64,000 bases of DNA, taken from the NCBI RefSeq assembly GCF_945859705.1, contig NC_079137.1, positions 56,266,552 to 56,330,551 on the forward strand, in the 5' to 3' direction. This document shows, piece by piece, positions 1 to 12,240 of this stretch (the stretch's first letter is position 1; each line of letters starts with the position of its first letter). The notes below the pieces were generated by a model. It worked only from the letters and a program-made list of their open reading frames with translations, searched no databases and had not been told where the DNA came from. The stretch is from Episyrphus balteatus (taxonomy: Eukaryota > Arthropoda > Insecta > Diptera > Syrphidae). A program made the position numbers and the translations under genes.

Positions 1-282
1 TGTTTTTAATCATATGAAATATTTAAACAAAATAACTTTGTTTTTGTGTTTTCTTGTTCCCAAAATATTGGTTTATCAAATGTAAAAAACTTTATGCTGC
101 TATCTCTTACAGAATCTTCACAATTTTGCCTTAAAGTGAAAAGTGCGCGCACTTACCCTAACTGACTCTACCTACAATTACATATATCTACCTACTAAAT
201 TTCTATATAAAAAGTCTTACAAATTCAAGCAACTTGAATTCTAAGAGCAAGCTCGTGTGACCCATTCGTGCATTTTGGGAAC
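1..282. other. AT-rich flank, no feature seen
   Basis: This is unremarkable AT-rich sequence up to the left end of the foldback element. No target duplication matching the right flank was found. Confidence 0.5.
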
Positions 283-500
283 CCGTCAAAAGTGTGAAAA
301 CAAAAAGTATTCACGACTTTTAGTATTAGGTAGGAAAGTATGAACAGATAAAAGTATTCAAGGAAAAAAGTATGCGCGACAAAAGTTCGAAAAATGGAAA
401 ACTATTATTTTGACTGGGTTTTGATCTGGCAATAGTTACAAAGAGAAATGAGAATTTGCGAAATCAAATGTGGCGATGGACAATTCTGATTGGTCAAGAA

Positions 501-800
501 AGAATAAATAGACGAATTTATTGTTAGATAGGGCTGGGGTCTCAGAAAAAAAGAGAGTATAGTATACAGAAATATTTATTCATAAGGATAGGAGGTCTAA
601 ATTTAATTTTCAGTCTCGCAGCTGCGATGAGCGAGGCAAGGTTAAGAGTGAGAATAAATAGACGAATTTATTGTTAGATAGGGCTGGAGTCTCAGAAAAA
701 AAGAGAGTATAGTATACAGAAATATTTATTCATAAGGATAGGAATAGGAGGTCTAAATTTAATTTTCAGTCTCGCAGCTGCGATGAGCGAGTGCGGAGTG
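501..800. repeat. 150-bp tandem sub-repeat, left foldback arm
   Basis: Two units begin at AGAATAAATAGACGAATTTA (501 and 651). Each contains the GAGTATAGTATACAG segment and the CTCGCAGCTGCGATGAGCGA palindrome-like core. Confidence 0.85.
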
Positions 801-2406
801 TTGGAGTGCGCGAGATTATTAGTCCTTTGAAATGTTGCAAAATTTTGACCGAACCTTGCATTTTAGGTAGGACAAGATTTTTTTGTTTTGATGTGTAGAG
901 TAGGTTAATGGGAGTATACAATCTAGTTTTCGGGGTTGAAAACCCCGTTTAAACTGTTTTTTAATAATATCTTGCGAACCGTTAGTCCCACAAAAAAATG
1001 TTTAAGATGGTTTTTGTAGATAATTTAGTTCTCTACAATTTTGATTAAGGTACTTTTTTCTTTAACATTGGAAATAAGAAAGTTGTACTTGAAAATAGAT
1101 GTACATTTTCAAGAAAAAATACTTTAAAGGGCCACAACTTTTTTTCTACAACTTTTATTGAAAAAATTCTTATGACAATTTTTAAAGATCATTTAATTTC
1201 CAACAATTTGATGTGCTCATTTTGCAGATTTCGTTTACATAAAGGTGCTGCAATGGTTCTACAAAAAAAGGTAACAATTTATTTTGGTACTTTTATAACA
1301 TATATTTTATTTTTTTACTTCAATACGAATGATTTCGAAGGAATATGTAAGCTGGGTCAAAGCAGGAAGAAAATCGTATAGTATAGGGGATTTCAGGTCC
1401 TGGGGAACCAGGGCAATTTTCTAAAAAATATTTTACTTTTGAAAGAAAAAAATTGTTTAAAACCAACGATTATTTTATTTTTAACGATTATTCTATTTTT
1501 AATTAAACCTGTTTTATAAAATAATTTTCAAAATCAAGACTTTGAAGAAAAATTACGAAAAAAATATTTCCAACTAATTTTGTTCAAAATGTTATGTAAT
1601 TAAGTGATAATTTAGTTTTCAAAGTTCAATGCTGTTATGTGTTTTCAAACAAAAACAAAAAACCGAATGCAAAAGAGTTTTGTCATTTTCGAGAAATTAA
1701 AAGAAAAAATCTATTAAGATTCTTTCTTTCATGGGGTAAGAAACCCCATTATTTTTTGTGACTGGATAAGGATATTCAAATGGAAGAAATAATTTTCTTG
1801 AAACTTAAGGATCAGAAAACATGGTTTAAAATTCTTTTCATTATTATCAACTGCTTGCTTACATATTTTGTGTTGTTTTCATTTAAAAAACTGAGATTTT
1901 ATTGCTCCAAAGTATTTATCTCAACTCATTTTTAGTGGAGGAAAAATGGTTAAAGTTGATGGATTTAAATACTGTGTTTCATTCGTACAGAATATCCTTT
2001 ATAAGATATTTTCGTGAAATTTCAACTCAGATAAAGATTGAATTTAATGTGTGCACAGGACATTTTTTATTTATGATGGTTTTGATTAATTCAAGGTTAA
2101 TCGTTCGAACAAAATTAGTTGGAAATATTTTTTTCGTAATTTTTCTTCAAAGTCTTGATTTTGAAAATTATTTTTTCATTAACTATTTTATAAAACAGGT
2201 TTAATTAAAAATAGAATAATCGTTAAAAATAAAATAATCGTTGGTTTTAAACAATTTTTTTCTTTCAAAAGTAAAATATTTTTTAGAAAATTGCCCTGGT
2301 TCCCCAGGACCTGAAATCCCCTATACTATACGATTTTCTTCCTGCTTTGACCCAGCTTACATATTCCTTCGAAATCATTCGTATTGAAGTAAAAAAATAA
2401 AATATA

Positions 2407-3483
2407 CAGGGTGTCCCAAAAGTAATGGATCAAACGAAATATGCTGATAGGCCAACCTTAGGGCTCTCAGAATTTGGTAACTTGTTCATCCCAAATCCTT
2501 ACGGTTTTCGATTTAATGCAGTTTTTGTGAAATTTCGAAAAATCCCGACTTTGCAACAGTATTTTGCTTCCTCCGCTCATAATTGATTTTTGTTTTTTAC
2601 AATTCTTTCACTTAAACATTGCCAAATAATAAGAAATAATTATTTCGTCAAAATATTTTTTATTTCATACGCCATTTTGCTGCAAATTATTTAACAGTTC
2701 CATGTTTTATAAAAACTCAATTTCTTAATTTTTTTTCAGAGCAACATCCTGAAAATAATTTGTATGGTGTGACACAGGTTAATTGATTTAAAAACTTGCC
2801 GTGTTATTGCACTTTTCAAAAATGTATAAAAGTTTCCAAACTTGAAGTTAGAACTAAAGATATTACAATTTAAATGCAACAAAACAGGCCTTTTCAGAGA
2901 AAATTAACAAAGAAAAATAAAAACATTTCCTCGACTGTTGTTTGTTTATTTCTTTTTTAATAAAAGTCTCGATTTTTGTTTGTTATTTTGCTCTGAAAAC
3001 CCCTGTTTTTTTGCATTAAAATTGTAATATCTTTCGTTCTAATTTTAACTTTGGAAATTTTTATACATTTTTTAAAAGTGCAATAACACGGCAAGTTTTT
3101 AAAATAATAAACCAGTATCACACCATACAATTATTTTTCGGGATACTCCTCTCAAATAAAAGTAAGAAATTGAGTTTTTATAAAACATGGAACTGTTACA
3201 TAATTTGCAGCAAAATGGCGTATGAAATAAAAAATATTTTGATTAAATAATTATTTCTTATTATTTGGCAATGTTTTAGTGAAAGAATTGTAAAAAACAA
3301 AAATCAATTATGAGCGGAGGAAGCAAAATACTGTTGCAAAGTCGGGATTTTTCGAAATTTCACAAAAACTGCATTAAATCGAAAACCGTAAGGATTTGGG
3401 ATGAACAAGTTACCAAATTCTGAGAGCCCTAAGGTTGGCCTATCAGCATATTTCGTTTGATCCATTACTTTTGGGACACCCTG
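2407..3483. mobile_element. palindromic MITE-like element (CAGGGTGTCCC ends)
   Basis: This 1,077-bp element is nearly all inverted repeat, with arms of about 500 bp meeting near 2945. It begins CAGGGTGTCCCAAAAGTAAT and ends with the reverse complement. TA flanks both sides (2405-2406 and 3484-3485), and the interrupted foldback arm is contiguous without it. TA duplication suggests a Tc1/mariner-type mechanism. No coding capacity. Confidence 0.85.
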
Positions 3484-4289
3484 TATGTTATAAAAGTACC
3501 AAAATAAATTGTTACCTTTTTTTGTAGAACCATTGCAGCACCTTTATGTAAACGAAATCTGCAAAATGAGCACATCAAATTGTTGGAAATTAAATGATCT
3601 TTAAAAATTGTCATAAGAATTTTTTCAATAAAAGTTGTAGAAAAAAAGTTGTGGCCCTTTAAAGTATTTTTTCTTGAAAATGTACATCTATTTTCAAGTA
3701 CAACTTTCTTATTTCCAATGTTAAAGAAAAAAGTACCTTAATCAAAATTGTAGAGAACTAAATTATCTACAAAAACCATCTTAAACATTTTTTTGTGGGA
3801 CTAACGGTTCTCAAGATATTATTAAAAAACAGTTTAAACGGGGTTTTCAACCCCGAAAACTAGATTGTATACTCCCATTAACCTACTCTACACATCAAAA
3901 CAAAAAAATCTTGTCCTACCTAAAATGCAAGGTTCGGTCAAAATTTTGCAACATTTCAAAGGACTAATAATCTCGCGCACTCCAACACTCCGCACTCGCT
4001 CATCGCAGCTGCGAGACTGAAAATTAAATTTAGACCTCCTATTCCTATCCTTATGAATAAATATTTCTGTATACCCTCTTTTTTTCTGAGACCCCAGCCC
4101 TATCTAACAATAAATTCGCCTATTTATTCTCACTCTTACAAAACCCTGTCAAAATAATAATTTTCCATTTTTCGAACTTTTGTCGCGCATACTTTTTTCC
4201 TTGAATACTTTTATCTGTTCATACTTTCCTACCTAATACTAAAAGTCGAGAATACTTTTTGTTTTCACACTTTTGTTACGGATAAAAAA

Positions 4290-4750
4290 AAATCGAGCGC
4301 ACTCTTAACCTTGCCTCGCTCATCGCAGCTGCCAGACTGAAAATTAAATTTAGACCTCCTATCCTTATGAATAAATATTTTTGTATACTATACTCTCTTT
4401 TTTTCTGAGACCCCAGCCCTATCTAACAATAAATTCGTCTATTTATTCTCACTCTTAACCTTGCCTCGCTCATCGCAGCTGCGAGACTGAAAATTAAATT
4501 TAGACCTCCTATCCTTATGAATAAATATTTCTGTATACTATACTCTCTTTTTTTCTGAGACCCCAGCCCTATCTAACAATAAATTCGTCTTTTTATTCTC
4601 ACTCTTAACCTTGCCTCGCTCATCGCAGCTGCGAGACTGAAAATTAAATTTAGACCTCCTATCCTTATGAATAAATATTTCTGTATACTATACTCTCTTT
4701 TTTTCTGAGACCCCAGCCCTATCTAACAATAAATTCGTCTATTTATTCTT
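4290..4750. repeat. 150-bp tandem sub-repeat, right foldback arm
   Basis: Units marked by TTGCCTCGCTCATCGCAGCT start at 4311, 4461 and 4611, an exact 150-bp spacing and almost identical. A more diverged copy lies at about 3990-4135. They are the reverse complement of the left-arm units. Confidence 0.85.
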
Positions 4751-4972
4751 TCTTGACCAATCAGAATTATCCATCGCCACATTTGATTTCGCAAATTCTC
4801 ATTTCTCTTTGTAACTATTGCCAGATCAAAACCCAGTCAAAATAATAGTTTTCCATTTTTCGAACTTTTGTCGCGCATACTTTTTTCCTTGAATACTTTT
4901 ATCTGTTCATACTTTCCTACCTAATACTAAAAGTCGTGAATACTTTTTGTTTTCACACTTTTGTTACGGATT

Positions 4973-6040
4973 CGATAATAAGATGATAAGTTTATATAAT
5001 TTTACCAATATTTTTGAAAATTAATTTAAAAAATTTATGTATTTATGTAGTTTTCAAAATGCATGCTTTTTTAGGTTTTATTTAATTTTGCATGCTTTTT
5101 CTAGTTTGTTTTAATAAAACAAAAAAAAAAAAAAAACATGCATGTTCTGACTAAACCCATGGTTCTCATTTTTTTTCAATTTTTTTGGATTACCTCTATA
5201 GATGTCATTTGCATCAGGAAGTACATTTCGGAAAATTTTGAATTTACTAGGTTGTTATAGAGAGAGAGATAGCAGTCATAAATGGGTAGTAAATATAAGG
5301 TAGTAAAGTAAAATAATTTTTTTTTAATTTCTTTAAGTTTCTCACACTGTTTAAAATCTAAATAAACAAATAAAAAAAAAAAAAAACAAAAAACATTGAA
5401 ACCAAAAGTTTAAGACCCATGTAAATGGTACAAACAAAAACATCAATATAAATCATTCAATCAATTGATTTTCTATCAACATTCTCATGTTTAATTTTTT
5501 GTTAACAAAAAAAGCTTTCTATACCTCTTTCTATACCGATTAGGTTGGTAGGTACCTACAACATGATGACCGAGGTCCATAATATAAAAAAAAAACAACT
5601 CGTAATTCCAAGTTATCATGAGAATTATTATAAAAAATTTCAAAATGCCTTGGGTGTTTATTGTGTGTTTATCGATTTGAAAAAAAAAAATAAAATAGTG
5701 CACCATTAAACATGGAAAGTGTTTTGTCTTGTTCACGATTATTTCATTATCCGAACCAGAGACGAATGATTGATCTTTTTTTCTGTGTTTGAATGACCTT
5801 TCTCGAATTTTGATTGCAAATGAAACAAGTTTTATAATATTGACCCAGTGCTCAGCTTAATTTGAATGTGTGGGGTATTCCCAAAGATTTGTCAATTTTG
5901 AGTTTCATTTCATTCAATTCTTTGTATATCTTTGAGAATTGATGAATCCATAACACAGCCTTTACTAAAAGTAGGTACAGATTAAATTTAGTTACATGCG
6001 TAAAGATAATATTCCTCTATAAGATTTACCCAATCTGGGT
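4973..6040. other. AT-rich, no feature seen
   Basis: Homopolymer A and T runs and no supportable gene. The short minus-strand frame at 5736-5491 is AT-rich noise. Confidence 0.5.
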
Positions 6041-6700
6041 GTGTCAAATAATCAAAAATCCATTTAATTTAAGCGCACATTATCAAATGAAAATTAATCT
6101 TGGTGCATTATTTAGCAACATCGTCGTCTTCGTCCAAGTGCAAGCGGAGCATAGCAACAAACCAACAACAAAAGCCAACCCAACAACATGCACTTTATGC
6201 ACTTGCAAAATTGCACAATAATTCAGTGCAGAAAAATTGCCAACTTTGTGCTGCAGCACAGTGTGGCTATGCTCCATCAAGTTATGGGCGCCTTTATGAT
6301 GATGATGCACTCTCACTCCATCTGTGTGCTAAAGCCGACAACGAACTAAAGAAGGTCGTAGGTCATTTGACCGCACACATAATTTTCTTTACACGGCTCT
6401 TGACCAAAAAAGTTGCCAATGTTGCGGGAGATGTTTAGTTTGGTTGGTTGCGATGCAGAGCCCAGAACTATAAAGCGTGCAACCAAGTCATAGATTTTAT
6501 GTTTGTGTGTGCTTCGTTTTTTGCAAAAGCCAAAGCACAATATTCTCTGCGTGGATTTATTTATAAACCAATAAACGTTAAATGGGGTCCATCACCTATT
6601 GGGATTGAATGTAAGAAAATATATCGATTAGATTACATGGATGCCGATTTGTTGCACACATCTTTGAGTAGGTACATATCTACTGGGTGAACTTAAATTA
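6041..6700. promoter_or_regulatory. higher-complexity block, candidate cis-regulatory
   Basis: Base composition is more balanced here (CA- and GCA-rich stretches) and there is no repeat structure. Overlapping short frames on both strands argue for composition rather than coding. It may be an enhancer of a nearby patterning gene; no specific sites were proven. Confidence 0.25.
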
Positions 6701-7050
6701 TGTTGCAAGAGAAGTATTAATAAATTAAATTTTAATTGAGATTTAATAAGGAACAGAGAATTTAATAAATTTACGTTATTTCAAAACTTCAAATGAAAAA
6801 AAAAGAAGTGCGTGTACCTGTACACATGTACACGCGATTGAAGTTATACTTCTCAGTTACTTTTATCAAAACTTTTTTCTTACAGGTTTCAAAGTGCTTT
6901 TTAAAACTTAGGTTTAGACCAAAATTGTTTTTCAACCATGAGAACTAGATAGTGCTAAGATCACTAGAGAATCCCTTAGACATTATTTGTTAAAAAGTAA
7001 TTTTTCATTCTGTACAAACTAAACACAAACACAGTGTACCTATTAGACCG

Positions 7051-7986
7051 AGAGCCCAGAGCAGATTTTGGGAGTTTTTGGATAACCGAAAATGAGTCAT
7101 ATGTATGCGTAGGTAATAGCGTCCTGATGAAGAATTCGATAGTCTGGCAGGTTTATTTCACGGCATTCTATGGTATATGGGGAGTTGAAAAATGCATTTT
7201 TTCAGATTTTTGTGTCGAGTATATAACCACTTTAATTCATATAGAGCCTATAGAGGGCGATACCTTGATTGCAAAAAATTCGGTCCCAGACGTTTTATTC
7301 GCGGCATTACCCCCGCCAGACGTCCTTGAAGATTCGCGAAATGGCGATTTTCATACAAAAGTCAGAATATTATTTTTTGCAAGATATATAACCGTCTGGT
7401 GGTACCTATTAAAAAATCACCACTAACCCCTGATAGAAAATAAATTAGTGCCAGACGTTTTAACCACGGCATTACCCCCGCCAGACGTCCTTGAAAAGTC
7501 CCGAAATAACGACTTGTATGAAAATCGCTATTTCGCGACTCTTAAAAGACGTCTGGCGGGGGTAATGCCGTGGTTAAAACGTCTGGCACTAATTTATTTT
7601 CTATCAGAGGTTCGTTGTGATTTTTTAATTGGTACCACCAGACGGTTATATATCTTGCAAAAAATAATATTCTGACTTTTGTATGAAAATCGCCATTTCG
7701 CGAATCTTCAAGGACGTCTGGCGGGGGTAATGCCGCGAATAAAACGTCTGGGACTGAACTTTTTGCAATCAAGGTATCGCCCTCTATTGGCTCTATATGA
7801 ATTAAAGTGGTTATATACTCGACACAAAAATCGGAAAAAATGCATTTTTCAACTCCCCATAAACCATAGAATGCCGTGAAATAAACCTGCCAGACTTTCG
7901 AATTCTTCATCAGGACGCTATTACCTACACATAAATATGAACAATTTTCGGTTATCCAAAAACTCCCAAAATCTGCTCTGGGCTCT
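7051..7986. mobile_element. near-perfect 0.94-kb palindrome
   Basis: Arms 7051-7519 and 7520-7986 are inverted copies with few mismatches and almost no spacer. Each arm holds two diverged copies of a unit around CATTACCCCCGCCAGACGTC (near 7305 and 7470 in the left arm). TTAGAC occurs just outside both ends (7043-7048 and 7986-7991), a plausible target duplication. Open frames here are mirror images of each other across the two strands and are not genes. Confidence 0.8.
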
Positions 7987-9044
7987 TAGACTATATGCTA
8001 AATTTTCATTTCGTTGGGAAATTTTTAACTTTTGAACGGGTGGAGATATTAAAATATTTTTTTTTTTGAAATAAAAGTTAAACGTGTAGAATATACGGCT
8101 ATGATTTTGATTTTTGATGAGTTTCAATAAAATTTTTTGACAGGGTGTTTCAGAATCTTATCTTGAAATTAATTTTTTTCTTGCTTATTATTTTGAACTC
8201 ATTTTGGGTATTTTTATTTATTACTAGGTATAGAAAAAACTCACCCATTTTGCAGAGCGTTTTTCTGCAAAATAAAACATTTTGAATTAAGTAAAAATTT
8301 TCATATTTAATGAAAAAAAAAGTTCAAAAAGTGCCAAAGTAGTAAACCGCACTTTTGAAATTTGTTTGTGCTATTTTTGGATTTTTTTTTTTATAAAGCC
8401 AACATTTTTGACATCTTCCATATTTATTTTTGTAAAAAATTGACTATTTTGGCTTTATACCTATAATACCCAACTATGTTTTAAAGTAGAAAGGTGAAAA
8501 ATGAAAAGATGAAAAAATTGTGCCATAACTTAAAAAAACAACAGCACAAAAATAAGGTCAATTTGAACTTTGTTTTAAAAAAATTTGATTTTTTTTACTG
8601 AATATGAACAGTTTTACCTAATGTAAAATTCGAACATCTGTTTTAAATCAATTTAGATAAATTTTTAGCTTATAAACAGTTTCGAAAAAGAAGATTATAT
8701 AAACTCTTATTCTGCCATTTTTGGACCACCATTTTGAATAAAAAAAATTTTGGTAGCTTTTTCGTATTTCTTATACTTAGGTATATACTTCAGTGTACTA
8801 AATTTTGTTTGTGTTTACTTCATTTTTAATTCTTATTTGCTAAAAATAATAATTTTACAAATATGTACATAGTTTATAAAAAAGAAAAAAAAAATAGTAT
8901 AAATTTGATTTTTGCTATTTTTTTGACAAATTTCGAAACACATGCGCCACCGGAAGTCGTTAGAAAATTTGAGCCAATTTTTTTTCTACATAATATTTAG
9001 CTCATATAAGAGTTTTCTAAAGCTATTATGTTCAAAAAATAATA
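7987..9044. other. AT-rich, no feature seen
   Basis: T- and A-rich sequence up to the Tc1-type insertion. No gene, tandem repeat or clear inverted repeat was recognised. Confidence 0.45.
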
Positions 9045-9947
9045 CACTCCTGCTCAAAATTAACGCACACTTTTTTTTTCTTTAGTTATACCCCTGCATC
9101 TTGTTTGAAATGGCTTTAAAATTATTTGTTTTATTTTTTTGTGTTTGCTTATTGTTTAGCAAGTCAGAAAAATACTAAATTGCAACAGTATTATTAACCA
9201 AAAAAAAGATAAACCAAATTTAGCAATTCAAGGTCTGAAAACTGATAATAAAATAATTTTTGTTTTTTAAGAAAAAAAATTTAAAAAAATGGAAACGCGT
9301 GACAGTTCTTTCCAATAATTTTTTTCAATACTTGGCATTGTCTCCTCTAGCGCATATGGTAATTTGGAGTCGTTAGGTTTTGAAGGTTTTGTTGTAACTT
9401 TTCTTTCACTGCAGTTTTCTGTTAATCAAGAATGCTTGGAGGTGGATTTCGGCCGCAAATGCATTTTTTTCAACATTTCCTAGACATGTTCTATTGAATT
9501 TACTTCCGGATATCTGTGTGGTCAATTCAAAGGTGGCACATTTTAATCATGAAGATATTCTCAAACCACTCTAGCATGCATTATCGTCCATCAGACTGAT
9601 TTGTGGACCAAATCTAGGGGTGATTGGAACCGAATGCTGTTCGAGAATATCAGCCAAGTATCTTTGGGTACTTAAATTAGGTCTAGGAGATCTCACTAAC
9701 TCCGTAGGTGTTGTGAGGCAGAGTTTACTCCATGAAAATTTATGACTCATCTCTAAAAGGTTCGCGGGTTGACAGATAGACTTCAGCATACCTCTCCAAA
9801 TCTTCCCCACAAACATTTTATTCCATACCTTCAATTTAAGCTAACTCCTGTCTTATTTGAGAAAATAACCACGATACTGTGAGATAAAGTAATAGTAGGA
9901 CTTTTTTGTAAAATAAATATGATGTGCGTTAAATTTGAGCAGGAGTG
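9045..9947 (-). mobile_element. decayed Tc1-family transposon
   Basis: Inverted termini read CACTCCTGCTCAAAATTAAC on the left and the near-exact complement on the right, flanked by TA (9043-9044 and 9948-9949), the Tc1/mariner target. At 903 bp it is shorter than an intact element (usually 1.3-1.7 kb), so it has lost internal sequence. A broken transposase lies inside on the minus strand. Confidence 0.9.
9330..9834 (-). pseudogene. Tc1-type transposase remnant
   Basis: Minus-strand reading gives a frame whose end (QRYLADILEQHSVPITPRF then LMDDNAC and a stop) resembles the part of Tc1-type transposases that carries the second catalytic aspartate (usually QDNAxxH). In a shifted frame downstream, YPEVNSIEHV, a stop, then EMLKK matches the usual SPDLNPIEHVW-E block with the third catalytic acidic residue. 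The D-to-E spacing is roughly 31 codons, near the DD34E spacing once indels are allowed. Further on, a MR-stop-RRQC segment matches the family's C-terminal region. The N-terminal DNA-binding part is missing. Stops and frameshifts show it is dead. Confidence 0.85.
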
Positions 9948-10720
9948 TATGTTAGGGTTTTAAAATTTTGTTTGTAAAAATACTATTTTTTTTAAATTTT
10001 TGTCATACTTTATTAGTCTTCGCCATTCGCAACTTTTCCACGCTATAACGATTTGATATTAGAAAAAAGTGTTTTTCGGCCCACTCTACTGTACAGGGTC
10101 AGCTCAAAATAAAAAAAATTGAATCAAAAACAGCTTTAATAAATTTTTAAACTTTGAAATATTGAAAACAAAATGGATCATACATAATACCTATTGTAAT
10201 AATAAAAGTTCTTTCAACAAGTCCAATAGGTTTTTAGATTTTAACACCAAAACTCTTACTATCGAAATAAATAAATTTTGATTCCGTGTATTTGACCGAT
10301 TTAAAAACTTCTTTCGTTCTTTGAAAAACTTTCCAAACCAAGTTAATAAATTAGTTTTATATTTTAAGCCCAATATGATTATGGCAATAACTTTTAAAAA
10401 GTTGGACCACTGTGCACCGGAAGTATAACTTCAAAAATAAACAATACTTATATTTCTGTTATATTTAAAAATTCAAAATTTAATACCCGTCTTCTCCAAA
10501 ATCACGAACATTCAATTAGACGGAAATTATTCCTCATAGTAGTAACTTTTATTCACAGAGTGTAAGTCCTCATTCTTAATCATACTCGTTTAAAAATTCG
10601 AAAACAAGATCATATTAAATTAGACTTGGATCAGAGGTTGTTTCTTAAGCCATATAATAATATTCATATTCTAAACAATCAACAATAATGCAAAACTAAC
10701 TTTTCCTCATGTGTCCGTGT
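9948..10720. other. AT-rich, no feature seen
   Basis: No gene. GAAGTATAACTTCA at 10419-10432 is the inverse of a 14-mer at 6839-6852 (see findings). Confidence 0.4.
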
Positions 10721-12240
10721 GTATTTGTAAAAATAAAATGTAGTGAATCCATAAGGACACCTTTTGCACATTTTCGACGTGAATTTTCCACTTTGCACAA
10801 AAACTAATGATTTGTAATCCCATTCGCAGCGTCAAATTCGTTTTAGCTAATACCAGCTTTGATCCTCGAGGCGATTATTCAATTGGTCATCTTCATTCAC
10901 CGTCACCGCACCACCCAATGGCGTATGAGCGCCGCCGTATGGATTAAAATTGCTTTGATGGCGATTTGGTTTGGTGGTCCTATAAGAGACCGCGGCAGGG
11001 AATTATATGTGTCTGCATACGTCCATCCGTCTGCCATAGCTAGCACCATCACATATGAAAAAATGGACACCCGCTGTGACTCCAGCCTGTCAATTACTTT
11101 AAACAAATTATATCACAAATTAGATGAAATCTCATGCTGATTCTCTTCTTTATCAAAGACCCAACAATATAATAACAGTGCAACAACAACAACAACAAAA
11201 ACAAAAAACAAAAGCATCATCATCCACGGCCAAGACCATCCGATCAACCAACCGATCAAACCGACCCACCGAGCGGGCGCGCATTTCGCAAGAATTGCAC
11301 TCCACTAACTTATCGCGTTGCATTGCGAAAATGTATCTAGATGTTGCGGTTGCGGACATCGTCGTCTTCGGTCGATCGTTCTCATGGTCAGATGCGGCGG
11401 CGAGCGGCACACATTCGGATTTTTTTGGATTCGGATATATGCAGTGCTGCACTCTTCTGCCACATATGCTATGCACTATAGACTAAAAAACGGCAGATTG
11501 CAATTGGCACGCTGCTGGCTTCAACAGCTAAACGATGCTGCAACATGGAAATATTAATAGACTTCTGTATATCTCATGGATACGTTAGTTTGTTTCCCTT
11601 CTTCCACCAAAAAAAAAAAGTGCATCTCAAAGTTTTGTGAGATCTTCCTGGGGTTTGGTTTTCTATCGTTTCGATTCTCTCGAAGCCATTTCTCTTGGGC
11701 GTTGTTGAGTTAGGGCGTTGTTGAGTTAGAGAAAAAGAATCAGGTGGAGGCAGGGAGCATTCAAGACCTGAGAATTCTTTTTGGATGATTTCCTGATTTT
11801 CTGGCAGAATAATTGATTAAGATGAATCAGCCTTGGGGTCAACACATGTGTGATACTTGTTATTTTTGTTTTTCTTCTCTATTTTTATCTTGGGAATAAC
11901 ATTTTTTTGTATATGTTTTTGAATATTTTTCTAGTTAGAGATATTGAGCGCGCGCACGACCGACCGAATCTTTCGGTCGATTGGGATCGTTCGATTGATG
12001 GCGCTCAAAAAGTGGTCAAATAAATCAGGTATAGAGTAGATAGATATGAGAATCAATCGATTTCACTTCAATGAAATGTATTCATTTATATTCTATGAGT
12101 TAACGTTATAGAGCTTGACCGCCACGCCAAGAGGTGTGCAGTATGAATAATGAAGCTGCATCATCTTCCACACATTCGAATTGATTGGTTACATATCTGA
12201 AGAGAAATCAATGACTGATCGGTGAAAATATTAGATACAC
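10720..12240. promoter_or_regulatory. higher-complexity block, candidate cis-regulatory
   Basis: About 1.5 kb of comparatively GC-richer, non-repetitive DNA with a CAA run near 11180 and a strong hairpin, GACCGAA-TCT-TTCGGTC, around 11963. Short frames exist on both strands (for example 10859-11140 plus and 11476-11153 minus) but overlap each other and resemble no protein I know. Candidate enhancer. Confidence 0.3.

Larger units (their letters stand above)
283..4972. mobile_element. large foldback transposon with a nested insertion
   Basis: The left arm (283-about 1590) is the reverse complement of a right arm that runs from about 2107 to 2406 and resumes at 3484-4972. A unique spacer of about 0.5 kb lies between. 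Removing 2407-3483 restores one continuous right arm. The ends read CCGTCAAAAGTGTG on the left and CACACTTTTGTTACGG on the right. The arms carry 150-bp tandem sub-repeats near the ends: two copies on the left and about three plus a diverged one on the right. Long inverted arms with internal tandem repeats are the hallmark of Foldback and Galileo-type elements. No transposase frame is visible, so it is non-autonomous. The superfamily is not proven. Confidence 0.85.

Noticed and set aside
1902..2204. 100-codon plus frame in the foldback element
   Set aside because: It runs from the spacer into the inverted arm and shows no transposase motifs.
7034..7910. Frames of 122-130 codons on both strands
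   Set aside because: The same peptide appears on opposite strands because the region is a palindrome.
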